Below are positions 27,399 through 36,319 of a DNA stretch of 64,000 nucleotides, piece after piece (position 1 is the first letter of the stretch; each line of letters begins with the position of its first letter). The translations under genes were made by a program, and so were the position numbers. The stretch comes from Eutrophomonas brisbanensis (GTDB taxonomy: Bacteria > Pseudomonadota > Gammaproteobacteria > Burkholderiales > Eutrophovitaceae): the NCBI GenBank assembly GCA_038141705.1, contig JAYQIQ010000004.1:1488001-1552000 (forward strand). The letters run 5' to 3'. The notes beneath the pieces were generated by a model. The model was given only the letters and a program-made list of their open reading frames with translations, searched no databases and was not told the DNA's origin.

Positions 27399-29240
27399 TC
27401 AAGCTAATTTGCGTTGTGCTATGAATTGATGAAAGACGACCAATAGGATTAAGAATGCTCCGGCTAAGTCGGTGTAGAGTCCTGGCTTGATTAATACGAT
27501 AGCCGCTGCAAAAAGGCTAATCCGAGCGAGAGGTTGTAGCCGACTGAATAAGTAACCAGATAAGGAGGAGGCGAGACAAATGACGCCGATAATTGCGCTG
27601 ATACTCGTCTGCAGTATTTGAGGCAACGTTCCGATCAACAGAAGAGAAGGGCCGAAGACAAACATAAACGGAATAATGTATCCGGTTGCGCCCAGCTTCA
27701 GGGCCGCTAGGCTGGAATCCCATAGTGCAGCTCGAGATATTCCATTGGCGGCATAAACGGCCAGCGCTACCGGTGGTGTGATCGCTGAAAGAATCGCGAA
27801 GTAGAACACGAACATGTGTGCAGCTTCAACGAGCACTCCGAGTTTTACGAGCGCTGGAACCAGTAAGGCCACTTGCATAATGTACGCCGGTGCAGTCGGC
27901 ATACCCATGCCTAATAAAATTCCCGCGACCATTGTTAATAGCAAAGCAAGAATGAGGTGATTACCGGCGGCGCTTAGAACAAGGTTGGTAAACTCTAAAC
28001 CAAGTCCAGTTATAAAAATTACACCGATTACAATTCCGGCACATGCACAAGAAAGGGCAACGGTAACGGTATTTCTAGCGCCGTCCTCGAGTGCTCCTAT
28101 CAAGTTATTCAGCCGAATATATTTTCTTGTTGACTGACGCAGCAGTGCTGTGGGGATGGTACTGGCAATACCACACAACGCTGCAAAGGGTGCGCTGTAA
28201 CCAGAAAGGAGTGTCCCTACAATGATGACAAGTGGGATAAAAAGGTGACCTCGCTCGCTCAGTACATCCCGTAATTTCGGCAACTCTTCTTTGGGGAGAC
28301 CATGCATACCAGTTCTTTTTGCCTCAAAGTGGACGCTCAAGAATACCGCCAAGTAATACAAGATCGCAGGTAGAAGGGCGTACATCGCCACCTTCAAATA
28401 GCTTATCCCTAAAAATTCGGCCATGATAAAAGCCGTGGCACCCATGATGGGAGGCATAATTTGACCTCCGGTTGATGCGACGGCCTCTACCGCCCCTGCA
28501 AATGCCGGGCGATAACCGATTTTTTTCATGAGCGGAATCGTAAACGCGCCAGTCGTCATCACATTCGCGACAGCGCTGCCCGATACGGTTCCAAACATTC
28601 CACTAGTGATACAGGACACCTTCGCAGGACCACCGGCCGTACTTCCGGCAATACTCTTGGCAAAATCCATGAAAAGGTCACCAGTTCCAGTTCTTTCAAC
28701 AAGAGCTCCGAATAAGATGAATAACATCACGTACGTTGCAGAAACGTAAAGTGGTATCCCGAAAATTCCTTCGGTACCGAGATACATTTGTTCGGCGAGT
28801 CTCGATAACTCGATATCGCCAAAAAATGTCGCATAAATCAAAAAACCAACTGCGGTTAATGGAAGCGTCCAGCCTACAGCGCGTCTCGTAGCTTCGAGTA
28901 CGAGTAGTACAGTAACCACTGCGAGCACCCAATCTGCTTGAGTAAGTGGGTCAACGTAAATCATTCTGCTAAGAATGTAATCTTGATTAACTACCAGATA
29001 AGCACAGCACGCGATGCTTAGTAGTGCCAATATCCATTTGATTACCCAAGAGACCGTTGTGGGTTTTTGGTCTGTAGTTACTCCGAGTGTTAAGAAACCA
29101 AGAGTGAGAGCGAATCCAAGGTGCATGCTCCTAAGCGTGAGCGCATCTGGGGGGCCGTACCAGGCTATACCCAGATGGAAAACGGACATCGCTACTGCGA
29201 TGACCGTTACGAAAATTTTAAAAGGATTTCTCCTGCTCAT
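27399..29240 (-). CDS. TRAP transporter fused permease, 4TM/12TM (DctQM)
   Basis: Fused small (DctQ) and large (DctM) TRAP permease of 613 residues with about 16 hydrophobic helices, in the inner membrane. The DctM half carries GQIMPPIMGATAFIMAEFLG and GMGMPTAPAYIMQVALLVPAL, here in part, both typical of the family. Fusions of this kind pair with TAXI receptors, and a TAXI receptor gene lies immediately upstream with a 4-base ATGA overlap. Transport is driven by a sodium or proton gradient. The substrate is not known. Frame intact. Confidence 0.93.
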   Translation of the reverse strand: MSRRNPFKIFVTVIAVAMSVFHLGIAWYGPPDALTLRSMHLGFALTLGFLTLGVTTDQKPTTVSWVIKWILALLSIACCAYLVVNQDYILSRMIYVDPLTQADWVLAVVTVLLVLEATRRAVGWTLPLTAVGFLIYATFFGDIELSRLAEQMYLGTEGIFGIPLYVSATYVMLFILFGALVERTGTGDLFMDFAKSIAGSTAGGPAKVSCITSGMFGTVSGSAVANVMTTGAFTIPLMKKIGYRPAFAGAVEAVASTGGQIMPPIMGATAFIMAEFLGISYLKVAMYALLPAILYYLAVFLSVHFEAKRTGMHGLPKEELPKLRDVLSERGHLFIPLVIIVGTLLSGYSAPFAALCGIASTIPTALLRQSTRKYIRLNNLIGALEDGARNTVTVALSCACAGIVIGVIFITGLGLEFTNLVLSAAGNHLILALLLTMVAGILLGMGMPTAPAYIMQVALLVPALVKLGVLVEAAHMFVFYFAILSAITPPVALAVYAANGISRAALWDSSLAALKLGATGYIIPFMFVFGPSLLLIGTLPQILQTSISAIIGVICLASSLSGYLFSRLQPLARISLFAAAIVLIKPGLYTDLAGAFLILLVVFHQFIAQRKLA

Positions 29241-30228
29241 CGCCGATTATGTCTCGATATCTGGTGCTCGTCGTACCAGCGCCGTGCACCCGGATGCATC
29301 GGGACTGAAATGTCAGCTGCCATTTTTTCTTTTGTCAGGCCTTTAAAGGCAACCGTAATCGATTCAAGCTCGCTTAAACCCGCAAAAATGCTATCAAGCA
29401 CGTCGTAGACCGTATCTTCAGCGAGGTCACAACGCGCAGCGAGATGGGTTGCAAAAACGATGGTTTGAATATCTTTGCTTTGATTGGGGTAAGTCCCCTT
29501 GGGAATTATCCCCTTTCGGTAACCAGGATTATAGGTTTGCATTTTTTCTATTCCATCGTCTGGTATTTCCAAAAGCTCGATTCGACGAGCGCTCGCCAGG
29601 TCCATTACTGATCCAGCTGGAATAGTTGTGCCGAGTGTATAAAAATCAGCATTCCCATCTTTCATAAGTGTCACTGAGTCAGTGTAAGACCCATAGCTGA
29701 CTCGAGACAGATCATCGAGCGGTATCTCATACGCAGCCAACAAGTGCCCCGTGATTGCTTCCCCGGTGTTTCCCTTCTGTTGTCCGGTAAGTGCCTTACC
29801 GCTGAGGTCACGAGGCGTTCGGATGTTCGCTTCGGGAAGTGTGATGATTTGGAAGTACTGCGGATAAAGTGTGGCGATGTTACAGATATTTTGAGCTTTC
29901 TCAGTGAAAGGGGCGCGACCTTCCAAGCCATCAACTGTGGACACAGAGTTAGCCAAGCCAATTTGTGCTTTTCCCGATTCGATTGCTTTCACATTGGCGA
30001 TACCGGCGCCAGGTAGCACTTGAAACTTGATATCTGGGTGACGTTGTTCCACAAGCGCTTTTATCGATCCGCCTAGGGGTACCAGGAGCCGCCTTGGGGT
30101 CCTGTTACAAATTTCAGATTCAACGTCTGGGAATTTTGACTGTCTGGGTTGTCGCCACAGCCGGCAAGCGCAAAAAAAATGAGAAACGTTATCACCCTAA
30201 AAACATGTTTAATGCTGAGTTGAGTCAC
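29237..30228 (-). CDS. TAXI family TRAP transporter solute receptor (frameshifted)
   Basis: Lipoprotein-type periplasmic solute receptor, 330 residues after repair. A GTG at 30228, preceded by GAGGA, starts a signal peptide with lipobox LAGC. The start is followed by the TAXI hallmark FVTGPQGGSWYPLGGSI, but the frame breaks in the G-run at 30076-30079 (C-run on the coding strand). One added base restores it. The rest is GAGIANVKAIESGKAQIGLAN and later TYDVLDSIF-like segments. It works with the fused permease encoded next. Ligand unknown (organic anions in known cases). Confidence 0.88.
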
Positions 30229-30259
30229 TTAATTGCTCCTCTAAAGTTTGCGTGCGCTA

Positions 30260-31180
30260 TTAATTCACTTTTTCAACGCGATACCCATTCCTAGGGAAAT
30301 GAATGCATACCATACCAACTCTTTCGTTCTGATGTCGAATTGAAATACGATTTGCGCTTATGTGTTCGATCTCTCCTATGACCGGTGTTTCACCTGAATC
30401 TGCATCAAAAACGATGCTCGCTGAATCGCCAATACTCAAACCTTGGGCTTCATTGGTATCTATTTCGTCTAGAGCTATCGGAGCGCTGGATTTCGCGAGC
30501 TCAATGGCCTCAAGTGACGACATCTCGGATGGCGATCCATGACCAATATCTTTTACTCGGCTCTCCCATATTTCAAGATGCTTAAATTCTTTCATGAAAG
30601 CTTCTCCTTGCGCCCATCGCCTGCGGATAAACCACGGTAAGTAGTAAAAGCAAGCATCAGACATCGAAGCGGTATCGCCATGAAAGAACAATCTTTCATC
30701 GCTCAGAACGTTTTCTGCCCAAGTGAAATGTGAACGTATTTGCGCAGCAAGATGGGGGATGGTTTTCTTAATGACCTCGAGATTAAACTGTGGCCCAAAA
30801 AAAAGTCGAGTGCGATCAGCTAGAAAATCTTTCGGTAGTTCCTCAGCGCTTGCGCCAATCGCTAATTGTACGAGTGACTTGAATATGTGGTCTGTCCAAT
30901 GATTGATAATGCCCGAATAGTTAGCTTGTGATCCAACGTTAAGGGTTGGAAATCGATTTGTGAGCTCACTCAAAATACATTGACTGTCACAGTAGATATC
31001 CGCGCCGATCTGCATGATCGGGGTTCTTCGGTATCCGCCAGTAAGTGGTAATACATCAGGTTTGGGAGGGACACGAGGGATCTCTACAGATTTCCAATCG
31101 GCTTTGAGAATACCTAGTGCAACTCTGATTTTCTCTGAAACAGGTGAAGGTGGGTAGTGATGTAGGACGATGTCAGTCAT
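30260..31180 (-). CDS. Glutathione S-transferase-like protein with C-terminal extension
   Basis: GST-fold protein of 306 residues. The N-terminal thioredoxin-like part begins HHYPPSPVSEKIRVALGI, with P-S-x-x-S-E-K in the glutathione-contact region. YRRTPIMQIGADIYCDSQCI gives the cis-Pro and substrate-contact segment. A helical C-domain follows to about 215. Residues 220-306 form an extra part of mainly beta character (SIGDSASIVFDAD, GEIEHISANRISI). This is not in typical GSTs and may be a small barrel. It lies between the TRAP genes and an SDR on one strand, 31 bp from the receptor start. Confidence 0.8.
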   Translation of the reverse strand: MTDIVLHHYPPSPVSEKIRVALGILKADWKSVEIPRVPPKPDVLPLTGGYRRTPIMQIGADIYCDSQCILSELTNRFPTLNVGSQANYSGIINHWTDHIFKSLVQLAIGASAEELPKDFLADRTRLFFGPQFNLEVIKKTIPHLAAQIRSHFTWAENVLSDERLFFHGDTASMSDACFYYLPWFIRRRWAQGEAFMKEFKHLEIWESRVKDIGHGSPSEMSSLEAIELAKSSAPIALDEIDTNEAQGLSIGDSASIVFDADSGETPVIGEIEHISANRISIRHQNERVGMVCIHFPRNGYRVEKVN

Positions 31181-31234
31181 AGGTAAATTCCGCCTTAGTG
31201 ATGAGTCAATGATTTTATGTAGGGGTTGATCTGA

Positions 31235-32028
31235 TCAGGGCGTGATCGTGATCCCACCATCTACAACAAAAGTTTGACCAGTAATAAATTTCGATCCGTT
31301 TCCCGCAAGAAAGACGGCTAATCCAGCAATATCTTGAGGTTCGCCAAGCCGTTTAAGGGGCGTTTTCTCCTCGTAGTGGGCTCTGATGTTTGGGTCTTCC
31401 CATAGAGCGCGAGCAAAGTCCGTTTTAATGAGTCCCGGTGCAATCCCGTTTATTCGTATCCCACTGTCGCCTAACTCGATCGCAAGATTTCTAACGAGTT
31501 GCATGTCTGCCGCTTTTGAAATCGCATAAGCGCCTAGGCCCGGGGTGCCTTTCAGGCCAGCTATTGAAGAAATAATTATGATTGACGGATTTTTTGCTGT
31601 CTTGAGGGACGGAAGAGATTCGTTAATCAGCCAGTGATTGCTAAGAATATTATTTTGTAAAATTTTTTCGAAAGCATCATCGGGTACGTCTTTTAATGGT
31701 CCATAGAAAGGATTTGATGCGGCATTACAAACTAGAGTGGTTACTGTTCCGAAATTTTTGAGAGTCGTTTGCGCGAGATTTTGAAGATCTTCTTTGCGGG
31801 AAATATTTGCCTCAACGGAAATGGCGTCACCGCCAAATGTTTCAATTTCTTCGACAACCACGTCACACGCGTGTTTTTTCTGCTCGATACAACAACCTTT
31901 GCGCCGTGTTGGGCGAGCAATATCGCAATTGAGCGGCCAATTCCTCTGCTGGCTCCAGTGACGATCGCAACATGATTATTTAAATCAAAGGCACTTGATG
32001 TAATAGACTTCCGCGATTGATTTTTCAT
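31235..32028 (-). CDS. Short-chain dehydrogenase/reductase, DHRS4-like (frameshifted)
   Basis: SDR of 264 residues after repair. TGASRGIG is near the N-terminus, then CNAASNPFYGP. The catalytic set is Ser in ISSIAGLKG with YAISKAA. The end GQTFVVDGGITITP is typical. The break lies in the T-run at 31874-31879 (A-run on the coding strand). One extra base changes SSRKNTRVT to SSRKKHACDVVVEEI and joins the halves. The start ATG at 32028 lies three bases after the flavin reductase stop, suggesting one operon. The CNAA motif in place of NNAG is also seen in DHRS4-type carbonyl reductases. Confidence 0.87.
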
Positions 32029-32031
32029 ATT

Positions 32032-32652
32032 TCAATCTCTCGTTTTTTCAAATCGGCTATTGGGTAGATCAAACCTATCCCGAGTCGAGCAATATTTCGT
32101 ACCGCTCAGACGCCCCACAGGCCAGAATTGTGTTTCCGAAACATAAAAGCTATTCGGGTCGATGATTCCCTCTCTCGCGTGAAGCATAAGGATCTCGCCG
32201 ATAATGAATTCACGTTCGGGCCCTATATCAACTCGCTTGTAGAATTTGCACTCCATCGAAACAGGTGCTTCTAATATCCTAGGATGGGTGACCGTTTTTC
32301 CAATCTCCCAAGAAATTCCTACCTTTTCGAACTCACTGACGTGTTTCGCGAATTCTTGACTTGATAAATGCATCTCATTGGCAATCGATTCGTCGACTAA
32401 ATTAACAACAAATTCGCCTGTTCGCAGGATGTTCTCCAAGGAGTGTTTAGTTTCCCCGTCCGTTCTTCGGTTGAAACTTAGATATATTAACGGTGGATCT
32501 TCTGAGATTGCATTGAACCAAGAAAAAGGCGCGCAGTTCGCGATCCCACCTTCGCTAAACGTCGAAACCAGCGCAATGGGTCGTGGAAAAATAAGACCAG
32601 TCAGGAGTTTATATTTCTCTTTAGTACCAATATCCTGAAGCGAAATTTCCAT
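32032..32652 (-). CDS. Flavin reductase-like domain protein
   Basis: FMN-binding split-barrel protein of the flavin-reductase/flavoredoxin type, 206 residues. FPRPIALVSTFSEGGIANCAPFSWFN is the usual FMN-site segment, given here in part as FPRPIALVSTFSEGGIANCA. DPPLIYLSFNRR and TGEFVVNLVDE follow. It could supply reduced flavin to an oxygenase, but no partner oxygenase is adjacent. It is first in the run flavin reductase - SDR - GST - TRAP on the minus strand. Frame intact. Confidence 0.86.
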   Translation of the reverse strand: MEISLQDIGTKEKYKLLTGLIFPRPIALVSTFSEGGIANCAPFSWFNAISEDPPLIYLSFNRRTDGETKHSLENILRTGEFVVNLVDESIANEMHLSSQEFAKHVSEFEKVGISWEIGKTVTHPRILEAPVSMECKFYKRVDIGPEREFIIGEILMLHAREGIIDPNSFYVSETQFWPVGRLSGTKYCSTRDRFDLPNSRFEKTRD

Positions 32653-32706
32653 AGGGTACTACCCGTCACAAGTGAATTTGTGCTCTGTTGAATAATAAGG
32701 ATCGTA

Positions 32707-33006
32707 TCAGCGCCACAATATCTCACAGTTCTTTTTTTGGGCTCGAGCCAGTAATTCCATCAGGGGAATAGCTCGCGTGCGTAGCGATGTTTTTGAAGTT
32801 CCTGAGTTATTGTTCGTGGCCTGCTCGTGAGCTTGGAAAAGGCTACTCGCCTGAAGTTTTTCTATTGCACCAGGAATATCTTCGGGAAGTATCGCGCTTG
32901 GGATAACCCCAGTTAATCCCATAGCCTTAAGGATCGGCTCCACACTTTCTCGGAACATAATGAGGTTACCGGCGCGACTACTGAAATGTACCAACGAGTT
33001 AGACAT
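32707..33006 (-). CDS. DUF1840 family protein
   Basis: Small cytosolic protein of 99 residues. The pattern VHFSSRAGNLIMFRESVEPIL, GVIPSAILPEDIPGAIEKL and the C-terminal RAIPLMELLARA matches DUF1840. As I know it, that family is largely confined to Betaproteobacteria. It is therefore a useful taxonomic marker for the window. Function unknown. It is flanked by an SRPBCC gene on the same strand, 27 bp upstream. Confidence 0.8.
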   Translation of the reverse strand: MSNSLVHFSSRAGNLIMFRESVEPILKAMGLTGVIPSAILPEDIPGAIEKLQASSLFQAHEQATNNNSGTSKTSLRTRAIPLMELLARAQKKNCEILWR

Positions 33007-33032
33007 TAATCTCTATCGCTCTGGTAGCGTTT

Positions 33033-33572
33033 TTAGATTTGTCCAGACTCAATTTTTTCTTTCATGCTGCTAAGGCCCATGGTGTAAATCTTGTTGTAGA
33101 TAGCGGCTAACTTTTCATCATCCATCGCACCCGTCGGTTTCGCGCTCCAGTAATCCAGTCGTCGGAACGTCGCGCTCCATTCAACCTTTGACCCGCCATC
33201 CACCGCTGTTACTTTCATCGTGGAAATATAATCGGCTGCTAACGGCCGCCCCTGTACGTAGGTGTAAGTCGCGCTCATCTCAATTGGGTCATACGCTATG
33301 AGTCGCTCCTCGACCTTCGTGCCGCTTGCTCGTGTCAATAAACGAATAGCCCCTTGTTGGCGATTTTTTCCAAGGGTTATTCTTGTGTCGAGGATGGGTG
33401 CAAACCAAGTATGTAAGCCACCGAAGTCGCTCACTACTTCCCAAACTTTTGATACGGGCGCATTGATTACGATTGATTGTTTTGCGCTGAGTGTTGGTGC
33501 TTCCTCGGCAAATGATAAATGCGCGAAAAATACTGAGATACCTACCATTAGAAACCGAATTGAGTGCTTCAC
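33033..33572 (-). CDS. Exported SRPBCC family protein
   Basis: Protein of 179 residues with a Sec signal peptide (cleavage near LSFAEEAP, about residue 22). It carries a START/SRPBCC hydrophobic-ligand fold, seen in KQSIVINAPVSKVWEVVSDFGG, part of which is VSKVWEVVSDFGGLHTW. VEWSATFRRLD and the C-terminal helix complete the fold. Members bind lipids or small hydrophobic molecules; periplasmic versions are poorly studied. Likely co-transcribed with the DUF1840 gene. Frame intact. Confidence 0.82.
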   Translation of the reverse strand: MKHSIRFLMVGISVFFAHLSFAEEAPTLSAKQSIVINAPVSKVWEVVSDFGGLHTWFAPILDTRITLGKNRQQGAIRLLTRASGTKVEERLIAYDPIEMSATYTYVQGRPLAADYISTMKVTAVDGGSKVEWSATFRRLDYWSAKPTGAMDDEKLAAIYNKIYTMGLSSMKEKIESGQI

Positions 33573-33654
33573 ATATCCCCCTAACGTTTGAAAATCAAAA
33601 AGTAAAACTACTTTTTTGCTAATGTAACACGCTGCTTAAAATAAGATAAAAAGT

Positions 33655-35184
33655 ATGAATATTTGTCGGTTTCTAGTTGCCGCAGCTCGGCGAGCTCCAG
33701 AGTGCGCGGCGGTTTCCTTCGGTACGCGGGTGGTCTATACCTACCGAGAACTCAATGACAGGGTTCGTAGCCTTGCATCTTGGTTGACTGGCAAGTTAGG
33801 GTTGAGGTCTGGCGATCGTGTGGCGCTAGTTATGGAAAATTGCCACCAGTACCTCGAGATTCGTTACGCGGCGTGGTACGCGGGATTAATCGTTGTTCCG
33901 ATCAACTCTAAACTTCACGCAAAGGAATTCGAGTTTGTTCTGCAAGACTCGGGAGCTGCCGTTTGTTTTGTAACGACGAATTTAATGGCTACCATTACCG
34001 CAGCGGTGAATAAATGCGAAAACCGAGTGATGATCCTCGACGTTAATTCTGATCAATATAAATCTTGCTTCTCTCACTCTTTCGAGGCCAATCTGGTGGA
34101 TCTTGATTGTGACCATGTGGCTTGGCTCTTCTATACCAGTGGAACTACGGGAAGACCGAAAGGCGTAATGATTACTCATGAAAATATGGTTGCCGGAGCG
34201 GTGAGTTATTTCGCAGATGTTGACCAAATCGACTCTTCAGATTCCATCTTGCATGCTGCTCCTTTTTCTCATGGTTCAGGGTTCTATGATTTGCCGCATG
34301 TTATGCGGAATGCAAATCAGATATTCCCACTTAGTGGTCATTTTGATGTCGGTGAGGTTCTTGATCTTCTCGAGCATTGGCGCGGGGTCACGATGTTTTT
34401 GGCGCCCACAATGATAAAACGTTTGTGTCGAGCACAAGAAAATCGATCGAAAAGTTTGTTAGGGCTTAAAACTATCGTCTATGGTGGAGGGCCGATGTAC
34501 GTTGAGGATATCAAAGATGCCCTAAAAGTAGTTGGTCCTAAATTTGTCCAGATTTACGGACAGGGGGAAGCTCCTATGACTATCACCTGTCTCAGTAAGT
34601 CAGTGATCAATCAGGCCTACGAAAATGGAGATGAGGATCGTTTGGCATCAGTAGGTTGCCCACACTCGGTGGTAGATGTCAAAGTCGTTGACGGTGAGCT
34701 CTCACCGCTCCCAGCAGGAGAATTGGGAGAAGTTGCTGTCCGCGGGGCTGTTGTTGCCAAAGGATATTGGAACAATCCAGCAGCGACCCAAGATACATGG
34801 AGGGAAGGGTGGCTATTGACTGGAGATATTGGGTTCTTTGACCAATCTGGTTTCCTCACGCTGAGGGATCGTTCGAAGGATATGATCATTAGTGGGGGTA
34901 CGAATATCTATCCTCGTGAGATCGAGGAGGTTCTTTCGCTCCACCCGCTGGTTGGCGAGGTCGCTGTTGTTGGTCGAAAGAGTCAAGAGTGGGGTGAGGA
35001 TGTCGTGGCATTTATTGTGCCAACTGAGGGAGGCGCGATCAGTACAGATGATCTTGATCAATTATGCTTGGATCATATCGCCAGGTTCAAAAGGCCGAAG
35101 GGCTATTACTTCGTTGATTCGTTACCTAAGAATAACTACGGCAAAATTTTGAAAACTGATCTTCGAAAGGCGTTACTACAATAG
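33655..35184 (+). CDS. AMP-dependent acyl-CoA synthetase/ligase
   Basis: Adenylate-forming CoA ligase of 509 residues. FYTSGTTGRPKGVMITHENM carries the P-loop, IYGQGEAPMTITCLS replaces the usual YGxTE motif, and LLTGDIGFFDQSGFLTLRDR is the hinge. GGTNIYPREIEE and LPKNNYGKILKTDL contain the catalytic lysine. The GQGE variant is seen in some feruloyl/cyclohexane-carboxylate-type ligases. It is the second CoA ligase in the window. Divergent from the SRPBCC gene and convergent with the methyltransferase. Frame intact. Confidence 0.92.
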   Translation: MNICRFLVAAARRAPECAAVSFGTRVVYTYRELNDRVRSLASWLTGKLGLRSGDRVALVMENCHQYLEIRYAAWYAGLIVVPINSKLHAKEFEFVLQDSGAAVCFVTTNLMATITAAVNKCENRVMILDVNSDQYKSCFSHSFEANLVDLDCDHVAWLFYTSGTTGRPKGVMITHENMVAGAVSYFADVDQIDSSDSILHAAPFSHGSGFYDLPHVMRNANQIFPLSGHFDVGEVLDLLEHWRGVTMFLAPTMIKRLCRAQENRSKSLLGLKTIVYGGGPMYVEDIKDALKVVGPKFVQIYGQGEAPMTITCLSKSVINQAYENGDEDRLASVGCPHSVVDVKVVDGELSPLPAGELGEVAVRGAVVAKGYWNNPAATQDTWREGWLLTGDIGFFDQSGFLTLRDRSKDMIISGGTNIYPREIEEVLSLHPLVGEVAVVGRKSQEWGEDVVAFIVPTEGGAISTDDLDQLCLDHIARFKRPKGYYFVDSLPKNNYGKILKTDLRKALLQ

Positions 35185-35193
35185 GTTGTCAAC

Positions 35194-35817
35194 CTAGATG
35201 TTGGGGCTTGCAGCTCCCTTGTATAAAAAGCCTACGAATTTTGGGGCAGCGCGTACATAAGTGTTTTCCATCTTTTTGACGGAGAAGCCCGCATCTTTAA
35301 TTAGCGCGCCAATATCTCGCGTGAGATGACATCCGCCGGCCACTTTCTTCCAGATTGGTTCGATACGATGTTGCCATTTTTGTACTTGAGAGCTTTTCGC
35401 TAATCCATGCTCGCAGAATAATAACTGTCCTGTCGGTTTGCATACTCTTTTTATTTCTTTAAGAGCGCCCAATGGATTTGGTACTGAGCAAAACGCGAAT
35501 GTGACGACGACCGAGTCAAAGGTGTTATTTTGGAATGGTAGCTTTTCCCCGACTGCCCGGTACAGTTGCGTACTGACGTTACTTTTCTCCGACCGTATCT
35601 TGGCTATCCGAAGTAGTTGATCACTTGGGTCGATCCCGACGATGCTAATCAATTTGTTTTGTTCGTAGAATTGGTGGTTCAAACCCGATCCAATACCGAG
35701 CTCCAATGTGAGTCCAGAGGCTTGCTGCGTGATTTCTGCTCTGTGTTCATTAATAACCGACAGCCCACAGGCACAATCAAGCAATCTCGGTAAGATGAAT
35801 TTTTCGTATAGGTGCAT
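35194..35817 (-). CDS. Class I SAM-dependent methyltransferase
   Basis: SAM methyltransferase of 207 residues in the Methyltransf_11/UbiE-like group, with some METTL7-like character. Motif I is LELGIGSGLNHQFY, the acidic residue after beta-2 is in VGIDPSDQ, motif II is FDSVVVTFAFCSV and motif III is RVCKPTGQLLFCEHGL. Substrate unknown. It is convergent with the acyl-CoA ligase (10 bp) and divergent from infA. Frame intact. Confidence 0.85.
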   Translation of the reverse strand: MHLYEKFILPRLLDCACGLSVINEHRAEITQQASGLTLELGIGSGLNHQFYEQNKLISIVGIDPSDQLLRIAKIRSEKSNVSTQLYRAVGEKLPFQNNTFDSVVVTFAFCSVPNPLGALKEIKRVCKPTGQLLFCEHGLAKSSQVQKWQHRIEPIWKKVAGGCHLTRDIGALIKDAGFSVKKMENTYVRAAPKFVGFLYKGAASPNI

Positions 35818-35971
35818 ATTATTTATTCTATTCTGGCCTCATGGCCACATCTTAAGGTTTTTTATGAAATTTGTACGAGGTTTTGCTTAAGCATATAAAA
35901 TGCGCTTTTTAGCGTCGACGCACTGCGCAATTGGTTGTGTCACAGGTTTAATCACTTTAAGAGGGAAATGA

Positions 35972-36220
35972 ATGGCGAAGGAAGAGCTCATAGAGATGGA
36001 GGGGACGGTCCAGGAGGTTTTGCCTAACACAACATTCCGTGTTGAGTTGGAGAATGGGGTGGAGGTAATTGCTTACGCCTCTGGAAAAATGAGAAAAAAC
36101 CGGATCCGAATCACTGCAGGAGATAAAGTTTCAGTTGAAATATCTCCCTATGACTTAACCAAAGCTCGCATCAATTTCCGACACAGAGACGATCGCCCGT
36201 CTCCTAGTCAAGCAGGATAG
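35972..36220 (+). CDS. infA: Translation initiation factor IF-1
   Basis: IF-1 is the S1/OB-fold factor that binds the ribosomal A site during initiation. It has 82 residues. MAKEELIEMEGTVQEVLPNT, GKMRKNRIRITAGDKV and SPYDLTKARINFRH are diagnostic; the latter matches the betaproteobacterial InfA form with a short polar tail. A GAGGGA ribosome-binding site precedes the ATG. The upstream sequence has an AT-rich TATAAAAT stretch near 35890-35900 that may be the -10 region. This copy stands alone, not in the ribosomal protein operon, so a second infA may exist. Confidence 0.96.
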   Translation: MAKEELIEMEGTVQEVLPNTTFRVELENGVEVIAYASGKMRKNRIRITAGDKVSVEISPYDLTKARINFRHRDDRPSPSQAG

Positions 36221-36319
36221 CCCTTTTTATTTTGGGAGAGGCTTGCAATATTCAAACTCAGAGTATTGATGGGTTATTTTTCTCTTAATCTAGCGACACT
36301 TAGTATCTGGTGATCACAG

